Shown in pieces: positions 35,115-45,000 of a stretch of DNA of 64,000 nt; the stretch's first letter is position 1, and each line of letters begins with the position of its first letter. Both the position numbers and the translations under genes were made by a program. The notes under the pieces are model-generated. The model saw only the letters and a program-made list of their open reading frames with translations. It had not been told where the DNA came from and made no database searches. Origin of the DNA: Mariniphaga sp040772505 (GTDB lineage Bacteria; Bacteroidota; Bacteroidia; Bacteroidales; Prolixibacteraceae); NCBI GenBank assembly GCA_040772505.1, contig JAXGYA010000001.1, forward strand, positions 558,001 to 622,000, given 5' to 3'.

Positions 35115-36533
35115 TTATATTGGCTGTCTGTGTTTAGTTGTATATGTAATATCACCTTCTTCCTCATAAATCATCATCGGCACTAATATTCCCTCAATCT
35201 TATTTTTCAAATCCCCTCTAGTCTCTTCAAACAATTCACCCAAGTCAGTTCTCTGTTTTAGAGGCGCATCAAGCAGTTCTCTATTAATGATAGGCAACTG
35301 GAAAGCTTTAATAGATATCTCCTTATCACCAGCCAAAGCATCCTTAATAGTGAGCTCTGTCTCACCTTCCTGCTCTTGACTTACTGTATTTGGATAAAAC
35401 AATATTATCTCGTCCACATTAAAGCGCACAGCATAAGCAAGCATCTGATAGAGATCGTTCTGTGAAATCCCTTTCTTAGGGTCTATGTCATCAGAATATA
35501 CAATTTTATATTTAGTATCCGCAATAAAAGATTTCTTCTCTGTTTTAATATATAAGTCGGGCTTTAACAAAAACACATTTTCTACATCCAAATGTGTATC
35601 GCTTCTCTGTGCCTTAGCAGTTACTTTTTTAATCTCCTTATCAATAAATCCAAAAATAAAATCTTCAAACACATACTCCATTGGCAATAAAAAAGCAAAT
35701 AACTTCAAATCGTTTTTATAATCAAACGATATACAGTTGGTCAAAAACAAATGACAATAATCGCGCACTGTTTCAAACGCACCAAACATGGGGTTAAAGG
35801 AGATCCTGGCACACTGTTCTGCAGTGGCTCTCTCATCCGACACTTCATCAAGGATAAACAATATCTCCCGTAAATTCTTCTTATTGTCCTGGCTCGAAGT
35901 ATTGTTAAACAGCAACGTAGCCACATACTTTATAATACGGTTGAACTCATTATCAAACACAAAAGCATCAAATGTGCAGTTTAGTTTGTGCCATCTGCCG
36001 GTGCTCAGGTTCTTGTTGATGTACTCATTCACATTTAATCGTCCTTTTAAAAATGTCAACTCCCTATTTATATCCTCATATTGCTGATAAATAGACGAAC
36101 TTAAAAGCTCGCGTGTATACTTTGAAAAGAGATAGATCAGCACCTCAAAAAAATCGCTTTGAGTATTTCCCAGTGAAGTCTGATAATTTGGAAATTTAAT
36201 TTTACGACAATAACTCAACCACCAAAGTATGTGGTTATGAATTTGAGTCACCTCAACAGCCGAATACTCTTTCTGCGAATCATAAAATATTTTAGGCAAT
36301 AGGTTTATCTTTTTACCTTCAAAATGAATTACCCCCACATACTTGTTACACTTCAACTCACCCGTTTTATAGATAAACTGAAGAAACCTTTGTGCTTCCA
36401 CCCTATCATCATCCTTTTCACCATAGAAAGAATTTTTCTCACGAGCGCTCCATATCTCGTCAAGAAACCCCTCCAAGCCTTCAAACGAATCTTGTGCAGC
36501 TACCTTATTCTGATATTCAAAAAGATTTATCAT
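35115..36533 (-). CDS. mcrC: McrC-like nuclease subunit of a modification-dependent restriction system
   Basis: 472 residues. The N-terminal region resembles McrC/LlaJI proteins (GRLNVNEYINKNL, FDAFVFDNEFNRIIKYV), and the C-terminal half has a PD-(D/E)xK core, KPDLYIKTEKKSFIADTKYK (about residues 323-342). McrC provides DNA cleavage when McrB translocates along modified DNA. Its start overlaps the mcrB stop by 4 bp (ATGA). It is the last gene of the restriction operon. Its 3' end abuts a group II intron remnant, but the C-terminus looks complete. Confidence 0.88.
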   Translation of the reverse strand: MINLFEYQNKVAAQDSFEGLEGFLDEIWSAREKNSFYGEKDDDRVEAQRFLQFIYKTGELKCNKYVGVIHFEGKKINLLPKIFYDSQKEYSAVEVTQIHNHILWWLSYCRKIKFPNYQTSLGNTQSDFFEVLIYLFSKYTRELLSSSIYQQYEDINRELTFLKGRLNVNEYINKNLSTGRWHKLNCTFDAFVFDNEFNRIIKYVATLLFNNTSSQDNKKNLREILFILDEVSDERATAEQCARISFNPMFGAFETVRDYCHLFLTNCISFDYKNDLKLFAFLLPMEYVFEDFIFGFIDKEIKKVTAKAQRSDTHLDVENVFLLKPDLYIKTEKKSFIADTKYKIVYSDDIDPKKGISQNDLYQMLAYAVRFNVDEIILFYPNTVSQEQEGETELTIKDALAGDKEISIKAFQLPIINRELLDAPLKQRTDLGELFEETRGDLKNKIEGILVPMMIYEEEGDITYTTKHRQPI

Positions 36534-39295
36534 TCTCTACCTGTTATCCTTAGTGGCCATGAAGTTTCATCTATTTTAAGTAAAGCAAATTGTAGAATAC
36601 TCCTCACCTCTTTTTCATCATTCATATAATATTCAAGTAAGAGAGGAATCACCTTATTATTCATTCTTTTCACCAAACAATAAGCATCCTCTTTCGAATC
36701 CATAAAAAACGAATGACCTATCTGAAAATCATATCCCTTAGTAGATACAATTCTCTCATTCAGCTTCTTAAGAATATAGGCATCATTCACTTCATGCCCC
36801 TCAATCTCATACAACGGATACATAGCCTCAAACTCAAATCTTCTCCTTAGCGCAATATCTAGCAGCGCAATCGATTTATCAGCCGTGTTCATCGTTCCCA
36901 CAATATACAGGTTCGATGGTACTAAAAACTTATCACCCGATGGCAATTGAGCCACCAAAGGAATTTCGCCATGCGAGCGTTTATCAGGCTCAATCAACGT
37001 TATCAACTCGCCAAATACCCTCGATATATTGGCTCGGTTTATTTCATCAATAATTATTACATAGTTTTTCTTCTGCACAAACTCTTTTCTATCCGAAGAG
37101 TCCTTACCTATTTTCAACAATTCATCCAACAGAGGTGCATAATACGGTGTAAGACCTTTAATATCCAACACCGACTCAGCCTCATACATTCTTCCAAGTG
37201 TAGATATACTTAAGGTGTGAGCCGTTCCACCACTTGCTTTTCTAAAATCAATTGATTTATCAGTTACAGCAGTTATAAAATAAGACACCCTTGCCATCTT
37301 CACCTCAATCTCCTCCACCACACCCTCTACCATAGGTAGTATAAACTCATTAAAAGCCTCCTCAAATGTCTTTTTTTGAACCTTGGGATTTTCCCACTCC
37401 CTCAAGTTTTTTAAAGCCCTATCTGCAATCTTCTTAAACACACCATCCCTTTTTTCAAAGGTCAACTCCTCATTATTATCTGTATCGGGTCTTATACCTT
37501 GAATAAAATCCTCGTAACTATAGTTCTGATGAAACGTAATAAACTCAATTTGATTATGAAGATTAGTGTTGAATATCTTCAAGGCCTCCTCATAGTCTTT
37601 TATCTCTCTATCTTCTATTATCTCAGCAGCCCTCAATACAGTGTTGTATGTTTTGCCTGTTCCGGGAGGCCCATAGAAGATAGTGTTTAAGGGGAAGTTC
37701 ATTTTATTAGTGTTTCCATCATCAATAGTATCATTTTCCACACCTCTCATAATTCCAAGTAAACGTTCATAATACCAATTATAATTTGGGTCATCTGTTT
37801 CATAAGGTGTAATATCAGTAAGCGCTTTTGTTACCATCTGAAAGCCCACATTCCAATTTCCTTTCAATTCCCACTTCACCTTTCTAATATGCTTATACTC
37901 CTCTCTATTAGCATCATATATATAATCCGATGCTACAACACCATAGCCAAGCAGTTCGTACACTCCTTTTTTAGCAATTACAACATCACCAACTTGCATT
38001 ACATTCACAAACTCATCATTTGCAGTAGTATCATTTTTCTTCGATCCTTCACCTCCATAAGATTCATCAAGCGCTTCCTTTATTTCCTCTTTACTCTTGT
38101 AGTTTTTCAAGTCATCAAGCTTATCCCATCCAAGCCCCATTATTCCATCATTATAAAACTCCTCCCAATTTCGTGCTTGCTCTCCTGGAGAGTATAACCA
38201 ATAGCGTTTATCTTCTTTTCTTTTCATTGCTAGTTCTAATAAAGCTTTATATTCCTTTTCTGTAGCAGAGAAGTTAGTTCCTTGCGAACCCACTTTCAAA
38301 TTAGCCAAATTTTTAACCTTATCTACTTCATCTTTTAAAATTGGATTGTTAGCTAAGTTATGAGTAATGTTGATTGCAGCTTTCAGCTCACTCGTGTCAT
38401 CAACCCTCCATAAATGGCTTTCAGGAAACGAAGCCCTGTCAAGAGGTTCAGAAACCACATCAGCCAATGCATAACAACCAGCCTTATCACCAGCTATCCA
38501 TATTATTACTTTATCGCCTGGTTTTATTTTATTCTTATGCGAAGTTACTGTCCATGCAGTTATATCATCTTCTTTAAAAGCTGTTTCAAAATCATATTTA
38601 TCGGGATTTCCTTGAAACACCCAATAGTTTATCTTCTTTTTCTTATTACTCCACACCCAAGCCTCATGCGATAGCTCATAAAAAGGCATATCTATCTTTT
38701 CCCTTATTTTATCAAGAAGCTCCATATACTCACTATATGTACTGAACTTATAATCCAGCCCCAATTCATCCTTAATATAAGGTTTTGTTGGACCATTAAT
38801 TGGTAGATACTTCTCAGGATTTATGTAGAATAAAGCTTCTGTAAGCTTTGTCTTTGCTACATTCGTAATATCTAATACATCTGCAAAAACTTCATTGTTA
38901 ATTTCTCCTTTCAGTTCTTTTTTGAAAAAACTCCATAAACGGCTAATTTCATTATTTACCCTTAAATACTTGAATGGAAACAACCAAACTCTTTGAGCTT
39001 GTGCTGTAGGAATACCTTCTACACTAAGAGGAGTTTCTAAATCTATTTTTTTTGCAATTTGCTGAAGATAATCTAGTCGCCTTTTATCTCCATACTTGTG
39101 TATATAACAGAAAAAGGTGAATGGATCTATCTCACTTAATTCAATATCATAGTCACCTTCTTTAAACTTATCATTAAACGGAGATATTCCAATAGATTTT
39201 AATAGTTCAATTAGTTCTTGTTGTGAATCTTCTTTAGTACTTAAGTATTTAACTATTCCTTTGTGGGTGTTTACCCATGAGTATTTATCGTCCAT
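36530..39295 (-). CDS. mcrB: McrB-like AAA+ GTPase with EVE and PUA-like reader domains
   Basis: 921 residues. The N-terminus (about 1-210) is alpha-helical. An EVE-like domain follows (INYWVFQGNPDKYDF, KPGDKVIIWIAGDKAGCYALADV; about 218-345). A second PUA/EVE-like region follows (RYWLYSPGEQARNWEEFYND, VGDVVIAKKGVYELLGYGVV; about 360-500), then a McrB AAA+ domain with Walker A GPPGTGKT (about 541), Walker B VIIIDEINRANISRVFGEL and sensor VGTMNTADKS. EVE domains bind modified bases, so this probably recognises altered cytosine in foreign DNA. McrC is coupled through ATGA. Confidence 0.9.
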   Translation of the reverse strand: MDDKYSWVNTHKGIVKYLSTKEDSQQELIELLKSIGISPFNDKFKEGDYDIELSEIDPFTFFCYIHKYGDKRRLDYLQQIAKKIDLETPLSVEGIPTAQAQRVWLFPFKYLRVNNEISRLWSFFKKELKGEINNEVFADVLDITNVAKTKLTEALFYINPEKYLPINGPTKPYIKDELGLDYKFSTYSEYMELLDKIREKIDMPFYELSHEAWVWSNKKKKINYWVFQGNPDKYDFETAFKEDDITAWTVTSHKNKIKPGDKVIIWIAGDKAGCYALADVVSEPLDRASFPESHLWRVDDTSELKAAINITHNLANNPILKDEVDKVKNLANLKVGSQGTNFSATEKEYKALLELAMKRKEDKRYWLYSPGEQARNWEEFYNDGIMGLGWDKLDDLKNYKSKEEIKEALDESYGGEGSKKNDTTANDEFVNVMQVGDVVIAKKGVYELLGYGVVASDYIYDANREEYKHIRKVKWELKGNWNVGFQMVTKALTDITPYETDDPNYNWYYERLLGIMRGVENDTIDDGNTNKMNFPLNTIFYGPPGTGKTYNTVLRAAEIIEDREIKDYEEALKIFNTNLHNQIEFITFHQNYSYEDFIQGIRPDTDNNEELTFEKRDGVFKKIADRALKNLREWENPKVQKKTFEEAFNEFILPMVEGVVEEIEVKMARVSYFITAVTDKSIDFRKASGGTAHTLSISTLGRMYEAESVLDIKGLTPYYAPLLDELLKIGKDSSDRKEFVQKKNYVIIIDEINRANISRVFGELITLIEPDKRSHGEIPLVAQLPSGDKFLVPSNLYIVGTMNTADKSIALLDIALRRRFEFEAMYPLYEIEGHEVNDAYILKKLNERIVSTKGYDFQIGHSFFMDSKEDAYCLVKRMNNKVIPLLLEYYMNDEKEVRSILQFALLKIDETSWPLRITGRE

Positions 39296-39367
39296 ATATT
39301 AAGTGTTTTCGTGTGTTGTTTCTTTAATCTATAAGGTTGCTTTTATTCCCCATTACGCTTTGCTTTT

Positions 39368-39544
39368 TTATTCTTCATACTCCTCAATCTCCATTCCCAC
39401 ACAATCATCCCCATCCAGCACAATTTCTTCTGCCCTGTACATCTCTCTCACTTTATCTATAGCTTCTTCTGCTGAAAGGGTTTCTATCTCAATTACTCTT
39501 GATAGAGTTTCTTCTATTTCTATTTATGATAACTGTTTGTACAT
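39368..39544 (-). pseudogene. DpnD/PcfM-like small protein with in-frame stop
   Basis: From the ATG at 39544 the frame reads MYKQLS, then TAA (39526-39524), then IEIEETLSRVIEIE...EEAIDKVREMYRAEEIVLDGDD...EIEEYEE and TAA. The second part matches the DpnD-PcfM C-terminal family pattern (a beta-strand, EEAxxxVRxxYxxxEIVLDxDD). It is either a nonsense mutant or a start I cannot locate. DpnD is encoded in the DpnI restriction cassette of pneumococcus, so the context fits. It lies between the 211-aa gene and mcrB. Confidence 0.6.
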
Positions 39545-39570
39545 TGACCCCTATAGCATACCTAATTATA

Positions 39571-40206
39571 TTAAACTATCTCCACCTTCAGCCCCACATT
39601 CAATCTCTCAGATATTTCTTCTAGTTGCTGTTTCTTTTTAATGGTAGATGAGTGAGTAAGAATCAGATATCCATTTTTAAGCTCGTGTTGATTATAGAAG
39701 TCATCTTTTGTTTTAGATATAAAATCCAATCCTAAATATTTTATTCCCAAAGATTCAACTTTCTTTATCCCCACCTTTTCTACTACTTCAATCAATGTTT
39801 CATAAGCATATCGGTTATTGATTACTTCACCATCAGGAAATGTAACCATCAGTCCTGTCCATGCTGATTTTGGTGCAGAAGTAATTGTTCTGTCTGTTTT
39901 GTTTTCGCGTTCTTTTGCTTTCGGTGTTAGTGAGTATTGTTTGGTTTCGCTATCTTCAGTAATAACACGCTTGCGGGTCAATCTTACGCTCAACTCCTCA
40001 CCAGGTACATAGTCCACCACCAACACAATTGGACGTTGAATTTGTGTTATAATTGGCTCAATGCTGTTAGATAATCGAGGAATAATTTCATTCTTTATCA
40101 GTTCTTCCTCCAGATTATCAACTGCCTTTAAAGTCTCTTCGTGCAATGGCAAACCCAATTCTTTTAGGTTTGAAATAGATTGATAAAGTTTTTCAAGCTT
40201 GGTCAT
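39571..40206 (-). CDS. Unknown protein in restriction operon
   Basis: 211 residues, not recognised. An N-terminal helical part (MTKLEKLYQSISNLKELGLPL) precedes a mixed middle region (IVLVVDYVPGEELSVRLTRKR). The C-terminal domain (SAWTGLMVTFPDGEVINNRYAYETLIEVVEKVGI, NGYLILTHSSTIKKKQQLEEIS) looks like a compact DNA-associated alpha-beta fold. It starts within the UDG-like gene stop (4-bp overlap, ATGA), so the two are probably translated together. The conserved stretch TFPDGEVI with THSS may mark its family. Confidence 0.7.
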   Translation of the reverse strand: MTKLEKLYQSISNLKELGLPLHEETLKAVDNLEEELIKNEIIPRLSNSIEPIITQIQRPIVLVVDYVPGEELSVRLTRKRVITEDSETKQYSLTPKAKERENKTDRTITSAPKSAWTGLMVTFPDGEVINNRYAYETLIEVVEKVGIKKVESLGIKYLGLDFISKTKDDFYNQHELKNGYLILTHSSTIKKKQQLEEISERLNVGLKVEIV

Positions 40207-41006
40207 AAATCTAATTTTATTTTTTCAATTATTACTCTCAACACATTTTTCCATTTACCTGTCTCGTTATTTTCACGCATTAAAATTCCGGGATGCGGAC
40301 AAGCAAAGTAATTATATTCAATATCCTCAACTTTCAGTAACCGTTTCTCAGTTAAATGTATTGTGTTGGTTGCTTTTGCCATTGATTCATTCAAAAGTAT
40401 TGAATTCACCTCTGCTCCTAATCCAAGTATTATTTTAGGTTTGCAAATTTTTATTTCTTCTTCTATAAATGATTTACTGGCTTCTGCAAGTTTATTAAAA
40501 TCATTCCGGTCAACTAATTGGCCGGTAAATCCAAGTCGTGCATATTTGTCTTTATGACCTGGCTTGAAAAGAAATACTTTCACCAAATCTGTAATCCATG
40601 TATCTTCTCGTTTCAGTCCTAACGGATTTAAAAACAACTCTTCAAGTTCTCTTCCCGAATCCACTACCCGAATACGAGAACCATCAAAATACTTCTCATT
40701 ACTAAATGGATATAAATGATCTCCCACTGGAACATCACGTTCCCGCCCAATTACATTGAAATGTGCCGTTGGATATGCTCCAATAATCATTACCCCACCA
40801 AAAGCAGTGTCCACAGGAACATGAACCTTTACAGGGTTACCGTTTAGATAACAATAGCCATCGGGGATACCTACTTTCTGTTTATAGGTATTCCAACACT
40901 TTTTCTGATAAGCTATTATATGATTTTTGTTTTCAATAGTCATGAGAGTATGATTTATGAACACATGATTTTTGCTGCGCAACACATCGATTGTGAATTG
41001 ACTCAA
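40203..41006 (-). CDS. Uracil-DNA-glycosylase-superfamily protein
   Basis: 267 residues. The UDG fold is suggested by motif A-like FGGVMIIGAYPTAHF (about residues 69-83), a central region with VGDHLYPFSNEKYFDG and the Asn-Pro loop LNPLGLKREDTWITDLVKVFLF, KPKIILGLGAEVNSILLN, and the C-terminal motif C-like FACPHPGIL (about 233-241). It may excise uracil or another base from DNA. The gene is 13 bp after the CRR6-like gene and overlaps the next by 4 bp. Catalytic activity is inferred; the motif A acidic residue is not obvious. Confidence 0.75.
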   Translation of the reverse strand: MSQFTIDVLRSKNHVFINHTLMTIENKNHIIAYQKKCWNTYKQKVGIPDGYCYLNGNPVKVHVPVDTAFGGVMIIGAYPTAHFNVIGRERDVPVGDHLYPFSNEKYFDGSRIRVVDSGRELEELFLNPLGLKREDTWITDLVKVFLFKPGHKDKYARLGFTGQLVDRNDFNKLAEASKSFIEEEIKICKPKIILGLGAEVNSILLNESMAKATNTIHLTEKRLLKVEDIEYNYFACPHPGILMRENNETGKWKNVLRVIIEKIKLDL

Positions 41007-41019
41007 GTGAGAGGTTTTC

Positions 41020-41523
41020 TTAATATCCTATATAAGCAAATAACCTTTCCGTCATTTTCTTATTTTCATCCATTGAGATATCTGTAAATTGGCAAACTTG
41101 ATTCATTGCCGGAAAGCCTCTTTGAAGAAGATAGTCTTTAAGTCTTTTTCCATTAACTTCATTTTCAGCATCAGGTCGTATAAAGGGTAATAGGTGACAT
41201 TTTATTATACAATGCAGACCTCCTCTATCTTTTGATAGAAAATACAACCAATACGGAAAGGCACTATCCAGTTGCAATACAAAATTTCTCACTTCAGGTA
41301 TTTCCCAAAGCTCATCACTTACGAGGTTATAACCATTAAAATTAATATTTACTCTTTCACGGAAATATTTAGCTGTGCTTTTACTTGTAATCAATTGATT
41401 AAGAATACTCAAAGATGGCTTTAAATCCATATTCATTACTTCTTCTTTTGAAATCACAATATCAAGGAAGTCAACTCCACTAGATATCAACTCCACTAAA
41501 TTTAAGTCTCTCTCTACTTCCAT
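41020..41523 (-). CDS. CRR6 (chlororespiratory reduction 6)-like protein
   Basis: 167 residues. The core SDELWEIPEVRNFVLQLDSAFPYWLYFLSK (about residues 70-98) resembles the CRR6 family, known from cyanobacteria and plants as an NDH assembly factor. Bacterial relatives of unknown role also exist. The rest is mixed helix and strand with GLHCIIKCHLLPFIRP. It lies between a DprA-like gene (with a small ORF) and the UDG-like gene in the operon. No function in defence is known. Confidence 0.6.
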   Translation of the reverse strand: MEVERDLNLVELISSGVDFLDIVISKEEVMNMDLKPSLSILNQLITSKSTAKYFRERVNINFNGYNLVSDELWEIPEVRNFVLQLDSAFPYWLYFLSKDRGGLHCIIKCHLLPFIRPDAENEVNGKRLKDYLLQRGFPAMNQVCQFTDISMDENKKMTERLFAYIGY

Positions 41524-41552
41524 TTTTTCATTCTTTATTAAGCTTTATAAAT

Positions 41553-41636
41553 TCATTTGATAAATGTCATATCGCCAAATGCAAGAGGAGAGTCTGGAAC
41601 TAAATCAGTATCATTTGTAATTAATTTCAGTCTCAC
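41553..41636 (-). CDS. Possible 27-aa ORF between DprA-like and CRR6-like genes
   Basis: A GTG at 41636 opens 27 codons (VRLKLITNDTDLVPDSPLAF...FIK) ending TGA at 41553. The GTG overlaps the stop of the DprA-like gene, and GGAG lies 7 bases upstream inside that gene. The composition looks coding rather than random. It could be a small peptide or the degraded start of a longer protein. Confidence 0.3.
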   Translation of the reverse strand: MRLKLITNDTDLVPDSPLAFGDMTFIK

Positions 41637-42082
41637 TACACTCCTTCATACTCCACCCCCTCCAACATCTCCTCCAACTGCCCATTCTCCGTCGCATACC
41701 CAACTACAATCTTGTCACTTATCTCAATCATGACTTCATTCTTTTTTCTTGCAGTGATGCGGGTTACTCTTTTCACATCGTCTTCGAAAGGACTTACAAC
41801 TAAGAGCCTGTTTTCATTGACAGCTCTCTCTATTTCGGGTTCCCATATCTTTTTCATTCCTCTAACGAGTACAAGAATGAGCGGTTGTTTGCCACGTAGC
41901 AATATCTCAAACACATCTTTCTCTATTTGTGAGTGATTGCCACAAACAATGCAATTACCTTCCTTTCGTTGCTCCTTTGCCCAGTCATAGCTTTTGAGTA
42001 CAATGTGTGCAGGACACTTCTGCGAACAGAGAAATGCAGTTTTATGTAGCTTCAATATTTCTTTGTTACCCCAAGTTTTCAT
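41636..42082 (-). CDS. DprA/LOG-like Rossmann protein
   Basis: 148 residues. AFLCSQKCPA at the start, GNCIVCGNHSQIEKDVFEILLRGKQPLILVLVRG in the middle (about residues 42-75) and VVSPFEDDVKRVTRITARK recall the DprA/Smf nucleotide-binding Rossmann fold in shortened form. It probably binds a nucleotide or DNA. It is coupled by a 4-bp overlap (ATGA) to the methylase gene. Proteins of this type occur in mobile defence cassettes; the partner and role here are unknown. Confidence 0.65.
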   Translation of the reverse strand: MKTWGNKEILKLHKTAFLCSQKCPAHIVLKSYDWAKEQRKEGNCIVCGNHSQIEKDVFEILLRGKQPLILVLVRGMKKIWEPEIERAVNENRLLVVSPFEDDVKRVTRITARKKNEVMIEISDKIVVGYATENGQLEEMLEGVEYEGV

Positions 42083-45000
42083 TCCTCGTCATCCTCACCG
42101 ATCTCATCGTCTTCTTCATTAAACAATGTTTTACCCATTCTATACTTAATGTCGTAATTTATAATGAAGTCTAACTCCTCAGCAGTTAGACCAAAGTGTT
42201 TTGAAAGAGCAAGGTCTATTTTATTTATAATTGGCTTAGACTTTAATGGGTAAAACTCCAAATATTTCACTTCCCCAGTTTGTTTTTGAATCCTTATTTT
42301 TTCAACCCTGTTTGACACGAGGTCTTTCATTAACGTAGAATGCTGTCTGAATAAATATTTATCATTTTCCAATAATTCCAAATTTACTGGAAAGGAAGAT
42401 GCATCTTTCAAAGTCAAATCTCTACAGTTTGAAATTTTTGTCCAATACCAGTAGAATAAACTTGAGTTAATAATACAACAGACTCCTTTCAAATAACTTT
42501 CAGATTTAATGGGTAACTGTTTCACATGACTTGAAATATAATCACCGTAAGAAGGTGGAAAATCAGTAGCCCTTATCCAGTATAAAATAGCATCATGAAA
42601 ATAAAGAGTGTGTTTTGATTGTGGCACTAACGTATTTGCAATATTTTCTTTCACGCTATTTAGCTTATTTAGTATAGATATTTCAATATCAAGACTAATT
42701 TTTTGAGCTAATTTATTTCTAAAATTACTTTGATTGTAAAAAGTTTTATTGGGAAAAACAAGTTCCCGTTCTTCGGAATACCATCTTATATAAGTACTCG
42801 TATAATTTGTTTTTTCCTGGATGTTATTGATAGATGAAACACAAATCGCCAATCTTAAATTCACTCCATCAAATAGTTTTCCTGGTCTAAAATCAAAGAA
42901 GGAAAACCAGTTGTTTATATATGAAAGGCAATCCATCAAGGGCTCCATCCTTGATGTTGTAAATGATGAGCTTGGAACAATCATACCGAATCTGCTAATT
43001 GGGTTTAAAATTTCAAAACATCTTTCGATAACAAAAGCATATAGATTTCCACAATTTTCAGTTGTGTAGTTTTGAATGATATATTGATTCTTAACTTTCG
43101 AGTATTCAACATACGGTGGATTCCCAATAATACAATCAAATCCATCATTTCCTGCCACAATATGGTAGAACTCAGCAAACCAATGGAAAGGTTGGTGTGT
43201 GGAAAGCCATTGTTTGTATTTCTTTGGTTGAACTTCAGCATCAATACCATAGTTAGTGGCAAGATAGACATTCAATTTATGATTCAATTCGTTAATACGC
43301 CTGTTCAGTTCTGCTTTAGTTTCCCTAAAACTATTAGTGCCCTGATCAAGAACAAGCTGTGCATCTTGAAAATGACGGTACGCTTTGCTTACCAAAGATA
43401 AATCTTCTTTAAACTCATCTAACTTATCTTGTGCAAATAGAAGTTCTTTTTTTTGTATTGTTTCAAGCAACTCTTTTTCGGTTGCAAAACCTACAAGTGT
43501 ATTACCTGCACGAATATTAAAATCAATATCGGGCAAAGGTTCCAATCCAAAGTTGTCTTTTCTTGGATTCACATCCACAGTGGCAACCAGTTTTAAAAAT
43601 AAACGCAGTTTGGCTATCTCTACAGCTTCATTCATAATGTCTACACCATAGAGGTTATTCAAGATTATATTTTTGAAGATGTAGTATTGCAGATTGGGGT
43701 GTTCGTCAGTATTAATTTCAGATAATATATCCTCGAAGAACTTATGTTTACCTTTTTCTTCAGCCACAAACTGCTCCATGCGAGTGATGCACCCTTCATA
43801 TAGTGGCTCTAATATATTCAGCGCAGCAAACAGAAAAGCACCCGAACCGCAGGTTGGGTCCAATATAGTTATCTTTTTAATTGCTCTGAAAAAATGGCGA
43901 ATGAAATCTGGGTCGGTTGTGTTTTCGATAAAATCTTGTGTAAACTGTCGTATATTCAGGTTGTAGGTAATGAAATCATTAATTTGCGTTATCTCGCCTT
44001 CTTCAATCTTTGATTTTATCTCAGCATAACGTTTGCGTCGCTCTATCAATTCACGATACAGTTCTGTGGGCAATGCAATATCTTCAGGTGCTTTGGTATT
44101 CCATACATTTCTTATTTCCCACAAATGGGGTGAAGTGCTTTCTTTTACAATCTCTTTTTCAAGGTCGGGTCGAAATCCATCTTTAATATCATCGGGTAGG
44201 TCGTCGAACAAACCTCCTTCTTGTGGTACACCTTTTTTCACTGCTTCGTAAATGTAAGTGTCACCACTTTGGCGCAATGTGGTCCATAGTTCGCCACTCT
44301 TATCAAATCCTTTTTTATAGTTCCTCTCTGTTTCATCAAACAGAAAAGGAATGATGGTATTTTTACCAATATAGTCGGTAATGTCCTCTTTTGTGTAGTA
44401 AGCTCCCATCGATGCCCTGTCGTTGATATACTTCTCAAATATATAGCCAATTACATCGGGATTGATATCTTTTCCAGTTGCTTCGAAACGATTGTCGAGG
44501 TGCCAGTTCCATTGATCGAAGAATTTGAATAGTTGCTCGAAAGCATCATCACTAATATCAATTTCATCAAACTGCCTTTCCAGCTCGTGAATATCAAAAA
44601 GACCACCATTTAAATATGGCACTTTTCCCAAATCGACGGGATGTTCACCTCTATCTTCTCTTGGCTTGCCCAGACCATCGTGAAATAATTCTATGAGGAA
44701 ACTTCGATAGAAACTATAGAAGTTGTCCTTGCCTACATGTAGTTTACATTCGTTGAGCTTATTGCCCAAGTAGTGCACATCCTGGTCTAAGAAACCCTTT
44801 TTCTGAATAAAATAACAAAACATCAAACGGTTAAGCATCAAAGATGCATACCATTGTTTGTTCGTGTTTTCTTTATCACTTACATGATCGTCAATGCCTT
44901 CAATAAATTTCAAGAAAGCTGTATGTTGTTTCTTAAACTCAGTGTAAAACTTCTTCGTAACAGCATCTGTGTTTTTCGCAAAGTTCTCCGACACTCGTTT

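Noticed and set aside
39303..39641. 112-codon plus-strand frame
   Set aside because: Antisense to the DpnD-like remnant and the 211-aa gene; Ser-rich shadow composition.
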